A stretch of 21,304 nt of DNA from a virus, in the IMG/VR virus record IMGVR_UViG_3300027582_000020, positions 1 through 21,304 of that record. One strand, written 5' to 3'. The notes under the pieces were generated by a model, which was not told where the DNA came from, did no database searches, and worked only from the letters and a program-made list of their open reading frames with translations. A program made the translations under genes and the position numbers. Positions 1 through 4,460 of this stretch are shown here, one piece after another. Position 1 is the first letter of the stretch. Each line of letters opens with the position of its first letter.

Positions 1-92
1 ATATCCTGTGCATTGATAAGATCGTTGTCTTGCGTCATCATCTGGATGCGCTCTGCCCAATCAACTACGGCAGTGAAGGTTCTCTCATTCAT
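1..92 (-). CDS. Partial small phage protein, N-terminus only
   Basis: An open frame begins at ATG (92-90) and runs off the left edge after 30 codons (MNERTFTAVVDWAERIQ...). It starts 13 nt after the stop of the 107-aa gene at 106-429 on the same strand, so it is probably the last visible member of that transcription unit. No AAATCTCAAT leader precedes it, which fits translation from an upstream mRNA end. The visible part looks helical and charged. No family is recognised and the function is unknown. Confidence 0.55.
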   Translation of the reverse strand, partial: MNERTFTAVVDWAERIQMMTQDNDLINAQD

Positions 93-105
93 AATAGTGT
101 TGGTT

Positions 106-429
106 TTACAAATTGTCTTTTACTCCGTTTTCAACTAACTTATTTACTATGTAGTCAGGCAACTCAAAACAGCCATCGTACCCATCTAGAGATGCTTGAC
201 CTTGTGCATCCCATGTCACCTCAAGTACACCCTCTGCGTGATAATCCCCGCCTGTCTCCTCATCATACGTCTCGTACCAACCTCCGTAGGTGTGATTTGG
301 GTCAATGCATATTTCCACGCTCATCACCACGTCTTTGTCCTCCCTGAGTACTGTGTCGTAAGCTGTTTGCATTCGAACTACTGGAAGTGTTTCCTTCCAC
401 TTGATCGCAAGTGTTTTTTCTTTTATCAT
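106..429 (-). CDS. Conserved-looking phage hypothetical protein, 107 aa
   Basis: A 107-residue acidic protein. The ATG at 429-427 overlaps the TAA stop of the preceding 52-aa gene by one base (TAATG), a typical translationally coupled junction. The middle is rich in acidic and aromatic residues (DPNHTYGGWYETYDEETGGDY, about residues 43-63), then a strand-rich stretch (VLEVTWDAQGQASLDGYDG), and the C-terminus is a short predicted helix (DYIVNKLVENGV). It has no signal peptide or membrane segment. It belongs to the early-looking minus-strand module. No known domain is recognised and no function is assigned. Confidence 0.75.
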   Translation of the reverse strand: MIKEKTLAIKWKETLPVVRMQTAYDTVLREDKDVVMSVEICIDPNHTYGGWYETYDEETGGDYHAEGVLEVTWDAQGQASLDGYDGCFELPDYIVNKLVENGVKDNL

Positions 430-587
430 TATTTCTCTGCTTTTAATAATTCCTTGAATGCGCTTTCAAGTCGTGTTTTGTTTGTGCCATCAGCCTTCAT
501 CCATGCTTCGATGAGTGCTGTTTCGAACCCACCTGCAAAGGGTAGCCTTGCATTGAGTCTGTCGTATTGTTCTTGTGGTCTGTTCAT
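429..587 (-). CDS. Small phage protein, 52 aa
   Basis: A 52-codon frame starts at ATG 587-585, three bases after a perfect copy of the AAATCTCAAT leader element (591-600), which is the main reason to call it real despite its size. Its stop overlaps the start of the following 107-aa gene (TAATG). The product has a central helical stretch (FETALIEAWMKADG) and a charged, probably helical C-terminus (RLESAFKELLKAEK). It is the first gene after the structured RNA at 612-969, so its mRNA may begin at or near the 3' end of that RNA. Function unknown. Confidence 0.7.
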   Translation of the reverse strand: MNRPQEQYDRLNARLPFAGGFETALIEAWMKADGTNKTRLESAFKELLKAEK

Positions 588-590
588 GTA

Positions 591-600
591 ATTGAGATTT
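591..600 (-). promoter_or_regulatory. AAATCTCAAT leader element, copy 1
   Basis: On the minus strand AAATCTCAAT is followed by TAC and then the ATG of the 52-aa gene. The wider context TCAAAATCTCAATTACATG is shared with the 130-aa gene. It is not a Shine-Dalgarno sequence. By its fixed distance of 3 nt from ATG it probably acts in translation initiation or as an RNA or protein binding site in the leader (inference). Confidence 0.7.
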
Positions 601-638
601 TGAAAGAAAAGTACCCCCTACTTATAGGTGAGGGGGTA
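600..638 (-). terminator. Strong GC hairpin with T-rich tail before the 52-aa gene
   Basis: On the minus strand TACCCCC and GGGGGTA (plus 632-638 and 612-618) form a perfect 7-bp stem around a 13-nt loop, followed by CTTTTCTTTC. The shape fits an intrinsic terminator closing the structured RNA. The T run is interrupted, however, and a gene with a leader element starts only 24 nt beyond the hairpin. It may therefore be leaky, or it may be a 3'-end or processing hairpin and not a full stop. Confidence 0.5.
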
Positions 639-969
639 AAACCCTGAGATGTATTTGCCAGTCCGCCACGATTTATGCGGAAGCCCATCTCTCGGCTCGG
701 TTCGTAAGGACGATGTTTAGGTTTCTCTCCCATCGGTGCAAGCCTCGTACTCCACAGCTTACACCACACGCAGTGGTCTTCATGGTGATTTGTAACACCG
801 CCCAATGTAGCGATAGTGGGGATTGAACCCACCTTCAACCGTGTCCGCCCCTCCGCCGAGGTTATCGAAGGCTGTCCCTGAATTTTAAAGGTAAGCTAAG
901 CCCACCAAGACCTTCGAAGCGAATCGTTGCCGATGCCGTCCCCTGTATTCATGCAGGGTCATTATCGCT
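612..969 (-). ncRNA. Candidate structured RNA with tRNA-like T-arm and acceptor stem
   Basis: This 360-nt gap between the 130-aa and 52-aa genes holds no convincing protein gene but many consecutive perfect stems. At the 5' end AGCGATA (969-963, minus) pairs with TATCGCT (815-809). Directly before the latter is a canonical T-arm, GTGGG-TTCAATC-CCCAC (832-816), and an A in the discriminator position (808); CCA is not encoded. About 164 nt separate the two acceptor strands, against about 73 nt in a normal tRNA, and no D-arm or anticodon arm is evident. Other stems (plus coordinates): 941-945/954-958, 865-871/911-917, 763-767/773-777, 737-743/757-763, 711-715/731-735, 646-651/686-691, 662-666/677-681, and the 612-638 hairpin. 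It could be a tmRNA-like molecule, a tRNA relic fused to another structured RNA, or a new phage RNA class. I recognise no known family. Confidence 0.5.
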
Positions 970-977
970 ATGTATGT

Positions 978-1370
978 TTATGACAGGAAGTCAGTGATGC
1001 TGTCCTGTGCATTCTCGATGCGTTGCTCTTGCAAGTCGTTTGCATCACGCAACTTTTTTGCAAACCACAACTTGAACTCCATCATATCCTCACCATGACA
1101 ACCCCATGAGCCATTCTTGATGACGCTTCTGCGGCGTCCGTTCTGATCGTACATGACGAGGAAGGCATATATATATGGAGCGCATCTTGCACCGCCCTCT
1201 TCGATTCGATACTCGATAGCTATCTTGACTTGCCTCTTTCCGAACTCATTGCGGTGAGGTAGTAAGGTGTTTGTGAGTATGGACTTGTAATTGTCAGGGT
1301 TAGTTCCGATTACTTCTAGTCTGTCCCATGCACCTAGCAAGTGGGTCAATGTGTTGTGTGTACATTTCAT
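978..1370 (-). CDS. Phage hypothetical protein, 130 aa
   Basis: The chosen start (ATG 1370-1368, MKCTHNTLTHLL...) lies 3 nt after a perfect AAATCTCAAT element and downstream of a good promoter at 1406-1437. A longer in-frame start 66 nt upstream would lie inside that promoter and translate the leader, so it is rejected. The 130-aa product has a basic centre (FGKRQVKIAIEYRIEEGG), a strand-turn region with three cysteines over the protein, and a charged helical C-terminus (FKLWFAKKLRDANDLQEQRIENAQ). It is followed by the structured RNA at 612-969 in the same transcription unit. No domain is recognised and the function is unknown. Confidence 0.75.
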   Translation of the reverse strand: MKCTHNTLTHLLGAWDRLEVIGTNPDNYKSILTNTLLPHRNEFGKRQVKIAIEYRIEEGGARCAPYIYAFLVMYDQNGRRRSVIKNGSWGCHGEDMMEFKLWFAKKLRDANDLQEQRIENAQDSITDFLS

Positions 1371-1373
1371 GTA

Positions 1374-1383
1374 ATTGAGATTT
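1374..1383 (-). promoter_or_regulatory. AAATCTCAAT leader element, copy 2
   Basis: A perfect copy ends 3 nt before the ATG of the 130-aa gene, inside the leader expected from the promoter at 1406-1437. The flanks AATCAAAATCTCAATTACATG resemble copies 1 and 4. Confidence 0.7.
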
Positions 1384-1405
1384 TGATTAGTGCCGATTGG
1401 CTTTG

Positions 1406-1437
1406 CAAAGATACAACATTTAAACCCTGTTGTCAAG
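1406..1437 (-). promoter_or_regulatory. Bacteroidota-type promoter for the 130-aa gene and downstream RNA
   Basis: On the minus strand CTTG (1437-1434) is separated by exactly 20 nt from TATCTTTG (1413-1406), matching the Bacteroidota sigma-factor consensus TTTG-N19-21-TAnnTTTG with one mismatch in the upstream box. The interval also shares TTGACA and AATGTTGTAT with the promoter at 2642-2673, which suggests duplication of the same early promoter. Confidence 0.75.
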
Positions 1438-1468
1438 TTTTTTTTCTAAGTCGCTGATTTACAATGTT

Positions 1469-1651
1469 TTAGAAGGGCAACTCTTCTATGGATGTTATGA
1501 ACTCGTATCGTGCTTTGTCCAGGTATGCATAAGCATCCACGTCTCTGCCTTGCGTTAACGCCTTCATACCTGCCTTTGCGTAGTGTACGCATCGCTCGTT
1601 ACCTGCTACTTTGCCTTTGTGAGCCATAGCTTCAAGTGCTTCCTTTGTCAT
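1469..1651 (-). CDS. Small helical phage protein, 60 aa
   Basis: A 60-residue protein starts at ATG 1651-1649, six bases after the stop of the 37-aa gene. It is mainly helix-forming, with two probable helices (EALEAMAHKGKVAGNERCVHYAKAGMKAL cut here into its N- and C-halves, then DVDAYAYLDKARYEFI) resembling a short alpha-hairpin of the TPR kind. It is the last gene of unit B, ending just before the promoter of the next unit. No leader element precedes it, so it is probably translated by coupling. Function unknown. Confidence 0.65.
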   Translation of the reverse strand: MTKEALEAMAHKGKVAGNERCVHYAKAGMKALTQGRDVDAYAYLDKARYEFITSIEELPF

Positions 1652-1657
1652 GGTTAT

Positions 1658-1771
1658 TCATAATTTCTCGTCTTGGTATTTGTCATGCTGCTCGTCTGCC
1701 TGATCGTAGTAATCGCGCTCCTCGCATTCGTCATCTGACGGGTAGTCGTACCCTTCGTTCCATGTACTCAT
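1658..1771 (-). CDS. Very acidic small phage protein, 37 aa
   Basis: ATG 1771-1769 overlaps the TGA stop of the 103-aa gene in an ATGA junction, and the frame closes with TGA at 1658-1660. The product has 14 Asp/Glu among 37 residues plus five Tyr and one Trp, so it is strongly acidic. Such small acidic phage proteins sometimes mimic nucleic acid or bind host enzymes, but nothing in this one proves that. The call rests on the coupled start and its position in a gap between two coupled genes. Confidence 0.5.
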   Translation of the reverse strand: MSTWNEGYDYPSDDECEERDYYDQADEQHDKYQDEKL

Positions 1772-2079
1772 TTGATTGAAGTTTCGAAGTTTGGGACTCC
1801 CAAGGTGTACCCTCGGCGAGTGTCATGTGATATGAGCATGGGTCGGATTTCGACAGGGTCATTGATGCCCCATATATCCTTGTCATCTGTGATGACTCCT
1901 TGCTCTTTCAGGTAAGTGTATGATTGTCCTACGATATCGCCTATCGCATAGTCGTATGATAGCCACTTGGTGGTGTTGTTGCGTTCGTCCTTGATTCGGA
2001 CTCTTGCACCCTTGGTGTTGGTTGGACCGAAAAACTCGATGTGCAAGGCACGGAGTCGGGGAATGTTATGTGTGTTCAT
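1768..2079 (-). CDS. Phage hypothetical protein, 103 aa
   Basis: The start chosen is ATG 2079-2077 (MNTHNIPRLRALHIEFFG...), 3 nt after a perfect AAATCTCAAT element. A longer frame back to 2139 would translate the leader and hammerhead ribozyme B, so it is rejected. The N-terminal segment HIEFFGPTNTKGARVRI, followed by a Trp-Leu-Ser-Tyr-Asp-Tyr stretch, matches a pattern I know from small uncharacterised phage proteins; no function is established. Its mRNA would begin with a 25-nt leader if the upstream ribozyme cleaves. Its stop overlaps the start of the 37-aa gene (ATGA). Confidence 0.75.
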   Translation of the reverse strand: MNTHNIPRLRALHIEFFGPTNTKGARVRIKDERNNTTKWLSYDYAIGDIVGQSYTYLKEQGVITDDKDIWGINDPVEIRPMLISHDTRRGYTLGVPNFETSIK

Positions 2080-2082
2080 GTG

Positions 2083-2092
2083 ATTGAGATTT
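2083..2092 (-). promoter_or_regulatory. AAATCTCAAT leader element, copy 3
   Basis: A perfect copy ends 3 nt before the ATG of the 103-aa gene and 12 nt after the predicted hammerhead cleavage site at 2105/2104, so it would lie in the ribozyme-generated leader. Confidence 0.7.
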
Positions 2093-2098
2093 AGATTT

Positions 2099-2148
2099 GA
2101 CACAGACGCTTCGCAGCGTTTCGACCACTTAGGTCTCATCAGTGTGCC
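2099..2148 (-). ncRNA. Type I hammerhead ribozyme B
   Basis: All core elements are present on the minus strand in order. Stem I 5' strand GGCACA (2148-2143), CUGAUGA (2142-2136), stem II GACC-UAAGU-GGUC (2135-2123), GAAA (2122-2119), stem III A-CGCU-GCGA-AGCG-U with a GNRA loop (ends 2106), C17 at 2105, then the stem I 3' strand UGUGUC (2104-2099). Predicted cleavage is between 2105 and 2104 after GUC. Stem I is the open helix, hence type I. The UGA inside CUGAUGA is the stop codon of the 58-aa gene. Compared with copy A, stem II has two compensatory pair changes and stem I one (C-G for U-A), which supports selection on the fold. No internal loop for tertiary contacts is obvious in the short stem I, so the rate cannot be predicted. 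Confidence 0.9.
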
Positions 2149-2315
2149 TGAGTATGAAGCCTGTGGATTTCATCCACTAGCCACCACCTCTGTTCGTCTG
2201 TGAACGCCCCGTATGTCTGAAGCTGACGCCCTTCGAAGTACTTCACTTTGTCCACGTTCTGCTTGAACATGTGGTAGGCAATCTTGGGTAAGTACCCGTT
2301 TTCGTATTTGCTCAT
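2139..2315 (-). CDS. Small phage protein between two hammerheads, 58 aa
   Basis: The start chosen is ATG 2315-2313 (MSKYENGYLPKIAYHMF...), 3 nt after a perfect AAATCTCAAT element. A longer frame to 2420 would translate the upstream ribozyme and overlap the preceding gene, so it is rejected. The 58-aa product is amphipathic, with a Trp-Trp pair in a helix-like stretch (DEQRWWLVDEIHRL). Its last two sense codons GCA CAC form the 5' strand of stem I of hammerhead B, and its stop UGA is part of that ribozyme core. If both ribozymes cut, the gene is released as a monocistronic RNA of roughly 235 nt. Function unknown. Confidence 0.7.
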   Translation of the reverse strand: MSKYENGYLPKIAYHMFKQNVDKVKYFEGRQLQTYGAFTDEQRWWLVDEIHRLHTQAH

Positions 2316-2318
2316 GTG

Positions 2319-2328
2319 ATTGAGATTT
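2319..2328 (-). promoter_or_regulatory. AAATCTCAAT leader element, copy 4
   Basis: A perfect copy ends 3 nt before the ATG of the 58-aa gene and 11 nt after the predicted cleavage site 2340/2339 of hammerhead A. Confidence 0.7.
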
Positions 2329-2333
2329 TGATT

Positions 2334-2383
2334 GATACAGACGCTTCGCAGCGTTTCGTCCATGCAGGACTCATCAGTGTACC
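2334..2383 (-). ncRNA. Type I hammerhead ribozyme A
   Basis: On the minus strand: stem I 5' strand GGUACA (2383-2378), CUGAUGA (2377-2371), stem II GUCC-UGCAU-GGAC (2370-2358), GAAA (2357-2354), stem III with GCGA tetraloop (A15.1-U16.1 plus four pairs, to 2341), C17 at 2340, then stem I 3' strand UGUAUC (2339-2334). All invariant core bases are intact. Cleavage is predicted between 2340 and 2339, leaving a 24-nt leader before the ATG of the 58-aa gene. The UGA in the core is the stop codon of the 76-aa gene. The fold has stem I open (type I). Covariation against copy B in stems I and II supports the structure. Confidence 0.9.
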
Positions 2384-2604
2384 TTGGGTGCTTCGTCCCA
2401 CTCGTCCTTGGGTATGTCATTCCAGTCTGTCCAGTACATCATCTCATCCTCGTACGCTTCGTCCAGTGTAGCGTAGTCGTAGTTCTGACAGATGCGGAGT
2501 GCATCCTTTTCATACTTTACGTAGTAGAATCCAAGACCTTCGAAGTACCAACCCTCGAACATAGGTTCGTTGGTGATTGTGCAGTAGCGTGGTGCTTTTT
2601 CCAT
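2374..2604 (-). CDS. Acidic aromatic-rich phage protein, 76 aa
   Basis: The start chosen is ATG 2604-2602 (MEKAPRYCTITNEPMFEGW...), downstream of an AAATCTCAAT element (gap 10 nt here) and of the promoter at 2642-2673. The 17-codon upstream extension would translate the leader and is rejected. The product is acidic and unusually rich in Tyr and Trp, with short segments such as CTITNEPMFEGWYFEGLGFYY and EDEMMYWTDWNDIPKDEWDE. Two Cys occur, but no zinc-finger spacing is seen. Its last codons GTA CAC and stop TGA are built into hammerhead A. First gene of the ribozyme-punctuated operon; function unknown. Confidence 0.75.
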   Translation of the reverse strand: MEKAPRYCTITNEPMFEGWYFEGLGFYYVKYEKDALRICQNYDYATLDEAYEDEMMYWTDWNDIPKDEWDEAPKVH

Positions 2605-2614
2605 GTGTGAGATA

Positions 2615-2624
2615 ATTGAGATTT
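2615..2624 (-). promoter_or_regulatory. AAATCTCAAT leader element, copy 5
   Basis: A perfect copy in the leader of the 76-aa gene. This is the only copy with a 10-nt gap to ATG; the other five have 3 nt. The inserted bases are TATCTCACAC. Confidence 0.65.
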
Positions 2625-2641
2625 TGATTTGGAAGACGATG

Positions 2642-2673
2642 CAAATATACAACATTCAAACACCGATGTCAAA
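2642..2673 (-). promoter_or_regulatory. Bacteroidota-type promoter for the ribozyme operon
   Basis: On the minus strand TTTG (2673-2670), 20 nt, then TATATTTG (2649-2642): a full match to the Bacteroidota consensus. It lies 38 nt upstream of the ATG of the 76-aa gene and just beyond the stop of the DUF7178-like gene. No other promoter is seen before 1437, so one transcript would cover the genes at 2604 to 1469. Confidence 0.85.
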
Positions 2674-2706
2674 TTTATTTTCATTTCCTCAGTGTTTACA
2701 GGGGTT

Positions 2707-3306
2707 TCAGAGCCATCGGTTTCGGATGGTCACCCAGATGACAGCCTGCAACTCGTAAGGCTTGTACCCCATGCTCCGTGCCAGCTTGCAGAAGTGTGCG
2801 CTCAGTCGGTCGTATTGCAGGGGCGTTACGCTTGTCTGTACGTCCTTGGGTGTCTGCGATGTAGTCACGAAGGCACGAAGCATCCACTTGTCAATCGTAA
2901 CAACAGACTCATCCATCATACCCACATTGAGAGCGAAAGCGTGAGTTTTTCTAGCCTTTCGGAGCATTTCGATATCTCCACTCAAGATCGCCCACGCTCT
3001 GCGCTTGTTGTTTGTGTATGTGCATACCTTGACAGACTCCATGGATTCACCATTCACGAAGGCTTGGATGAGATTGAATGCATCAATCTTGTTGCGCTCC
3101 CACTTGTTGTTGGGTGAGAGTGCGCTGATGACTGCAGCAGCCACGACCTTGGATATGTTGAACGTTACCGATAGGTACTCAGCAAACTCCATGGCTGAAG
3201 CATACCACGCTTTGCCTTCGCGGATTTCTTCCTCCGTCGCACGCCCCGTCCACGATTTAACGTGAGCGGTGACGCGCTTCAGTGGGTATGTGCTTAGGCT
3301 AATCAT
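2707..3306 (-). CDS. DUF7178-like phage protein, 199 aa
   Basis: ATG 3306-3304 overlaps the stop of the preceding basic protein (ATGA), so the two are translationally coupled. The 199-aa product matches the pattern I know for an uncharacterised phage and actinobacterial family annotated as DUF7178. It has WYASA near residue 34, AAVISALSPNNKWERN (about 57-72), KTHAFALNV (about 120), VTIDKWMLRAF (about 135-145), a helical LTP-type segment, and a C-terminal YELQAVIWVTIRNRW. The layout of helices around a conserved SP-x-x-x-W and an invariant D-K/V-W/H recalls helix-hairpin-helix base-excision proteins, but I do not claim an activity. Role in DNA metabolism is inference. Confidence 0.75.
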   Translation of the reverse strand: MISLSTYPLKRVTAHVKSWTGRATEEEIREGKAWYASAMEFAEYLSVTFNISKVVAAAVISALSPNNKWERNKIDAFNLIQAFVNGESMESVKVCTYTNNKRRAWAILSGDIEMLRKARKTHAFALNVGMMDESVVTIDKWMLRAFVTTSQTPKDVQTSVTPLQYDRLSAHFCKLARSMGYKPYELQAVIWVTIRNRWL

Positions 3307-3947
3307 GCTTCAGCGTTTAGGAGTGATTCAGCCTCCAATCGTGAGGCTTCTGCTGAAGATTGCTCAGCTTGGATTTTCGAGCGTCGCACACCCTCCTCAG
3401 GTGTCTCTCCTGGCAGGAGCTTGAGTGCAAGTTGCTCACGCTTGGATGCCTTACGCTCCACCACAGGCACCTCCATTCGAGGCTCGAAAGGCTGAGCATC
3501 TTTGCCTGTCAGAGCGTGAACAACCTTCGTTTTCTTGACCTTGCCAACCTTGTCGGCAGTCGCTGTCCGTGCTTGTGCTTGCTCAAGCCCATCTTCGCTT
3601 GAACGCTTGGGACGCTTGACAGCCTTCGTCACCCTAGCAGGCTTGGAAGCCTTAGCAGGCTTTTTCTTACGCTTGGGCTTGGTTGTGGGCTCAGGGTCAG
3701 GAATATCATGGAACATGATAAGAGAAACCAACTGCGCTTTGGTCATTTTCAGCAGTCGCTGCTCATCGGTCATCGTAGGCTTGGCTGCCTTGGGTGCCTT
3801 GGCTGCCTTGGGTGCCTTGGGTGCCTTGGGCTTGGGTGTCTGTGCCGCACGCTCTGCAGCGTATCGAGCCTTGTTAGCAGCCTTTCTTTCAGCCTTAGTG
3901 AACTTACGCCCCGTCTCAGGGCAGTGTGTTGGTGTGTATGTTGACAT
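3303..3947 (-). CDS. Lys/Ala/Pro-rich basic protein, histone H1-like low complexity, 214 aa
   Basis: The start chosen is ATG 3947-3945 (MSTYTPTHCPETGRKFT...), 3 nt after a leader element; the longer frame to 4058 would translate the promoter. Residues 1-30 carry CPETG and a Lys/Arg-rich helix. Residues about 37-57 are a PKAPKAAKAPKAAK repeat, 60-78 a short folded-looking helix (DEQRLLKMTKAQLVSLIMF), 86-115 again Lys/Ala/Pro-rich with KRKKKP, and the C-terminus is a charged helix. Composition is like histone H1 tails or bacterial AlgP/HctB-type DNA-binding tails. It probably binds nucleic acid as an early phage protein (inference). It heads unit A and is coupled to the DUF7178-like gene. Confidence 0.75.
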   Translation of the reverse strand: MSTYTPTHCPETGRKFTKAERKAANKARYAAERAAQTPKPKAPKAPKAAKAPKAAKPTMTDEQRLLKMTKAQLVSLIMFHDIPDPEPTTKPKRKKKPAKASKPARVTKAVKRPKRSSEDGLEQAQARTATADKVGKVKKTKVVHALTGKDAQPFEPRMEVPVVERKASKREQLALKLLPGETPEEGVRRSKIQAEQSSAEASRLEAESLLNAEA

Positions 3948-3950
3948 ACG

Positions 3951-3960
3951 ATTGAGATTT
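3951..3960 (-). promoter_or_regulatory. AAATCTCAAT leader element, copy 6
   Basis: A perfect copy ends 3 nt before the ATG of the 214-aa basic protein, within the leader of the promoter at 3991-4022. Confidence 0.7.
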
Positions 3961-3990
3961 AGATGAACCAACTTCGGTGTCGATTCGGGG

Positions 3991-4022
3991 CAAAGGTAGG
4001 TGATTGGTTCAGTGAAGTCAAA
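3991..4022 (-). promoter_or_regulatory. Leftward Bacteroidota-type promoter of unit A
   Basis: On the minus strand TTTG (4022-4019), 20 nt, TACCTTTG (3998-3991). Both boxes match the consensus. It is the leftward promoter of the divergent control region and would give a leader of about 35-40 nt. Confidence 0.85.
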
Positions 4023-4268
4023 TTTTTCGGTGACTGATTTCGCGGCGTGATTTCTCACGCAGGAAGGATACTACGTATCCCGTACGGAAACAGGCGAAAT
4101 CCGCGCTATGTAGGCATTATGTGTCCCTACGTGAGAGTCGGCTGGATTTTTGTGTTTGTAATTAGGGGGTGATTGTTCGTGTTTCCTCACTGACTAACGT
4201 AGTTAGAAATGCTAATACAAAGCTGTATTACCAACAACAAAAGCTGAAAACGTAGGCGAAAACTGCAC

Positions 4269-4280
4269 GGGGTATACCCC
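4269..4280. repeat. 12-bp perfect palindrome GGGGTATACCCC
   Basis: A perfect two-fold symmetric site in the control region, with ACGGGG repeated at 4267-4272 and 4281-4286. No loop is available, so a dimeric protein operator is more likely than an RNA hairpin (inference). Confidence 0.6.
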
Positions 4281-4460
4281 ACGGGGTTTACGCAGGTCGT
4301 TTCTGATGTGTATGCGCTACGTGTATGTATATATATAATCCCCAAGATCTGTGTTACGCACCTTTTTTTCAAGCGTGCTCTACTAACACTGTTTTAACAA
4401 TCCGCACTTAAAATGCTGTTTATCAACGCCTTGATGGGTTCACTTAAACTGCTTTATAGG

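Noticed and set aside
605-780. Resemblance of the GC hairpin end and a 36-aa ACG-containing frame to the right end and guide RNA of an IS200/IS605 TnpB element
   Set aside because: No TnpB gene, RuvC motif, TnpA gene or left end is present. Terminal GC hairpins are common, so the likeness is not sufficient evidence.
584-838. 84-codon minus-strand frame (TTG start) across the structured RNA
   Set aside because: It begins inside the T-arm, has no leader element or coupled start, its composition looks non-protein, and the stems explain the sequence better.
3121-3150. CTGATGA on the plus strand as a third hammerhead
   Set aside because: No stem II with following GAAA and no matching stem I/III; it is a chance match inside the DUF7178-like gene. 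Other CTGATGA matches (for example 8055, 14022, 18361, 19699) fail for the same reason.
3535-3966. 143-codon plus-strand frame opposite the Lys/Ala/Pro-rich gene
   Set aside because: A mirror frame created by the repetitive GC-rich codons of the minus-strand gene. It has no promoter and its leucine/alanine/glycine repeats are an artefact.
4187-4372. 61-codon minus-strand frame in the control region
   Set aside because: The composition follows the AT-rich and repeat content of the non-coding region. There is no leader element, coupling or promoter in the right place.
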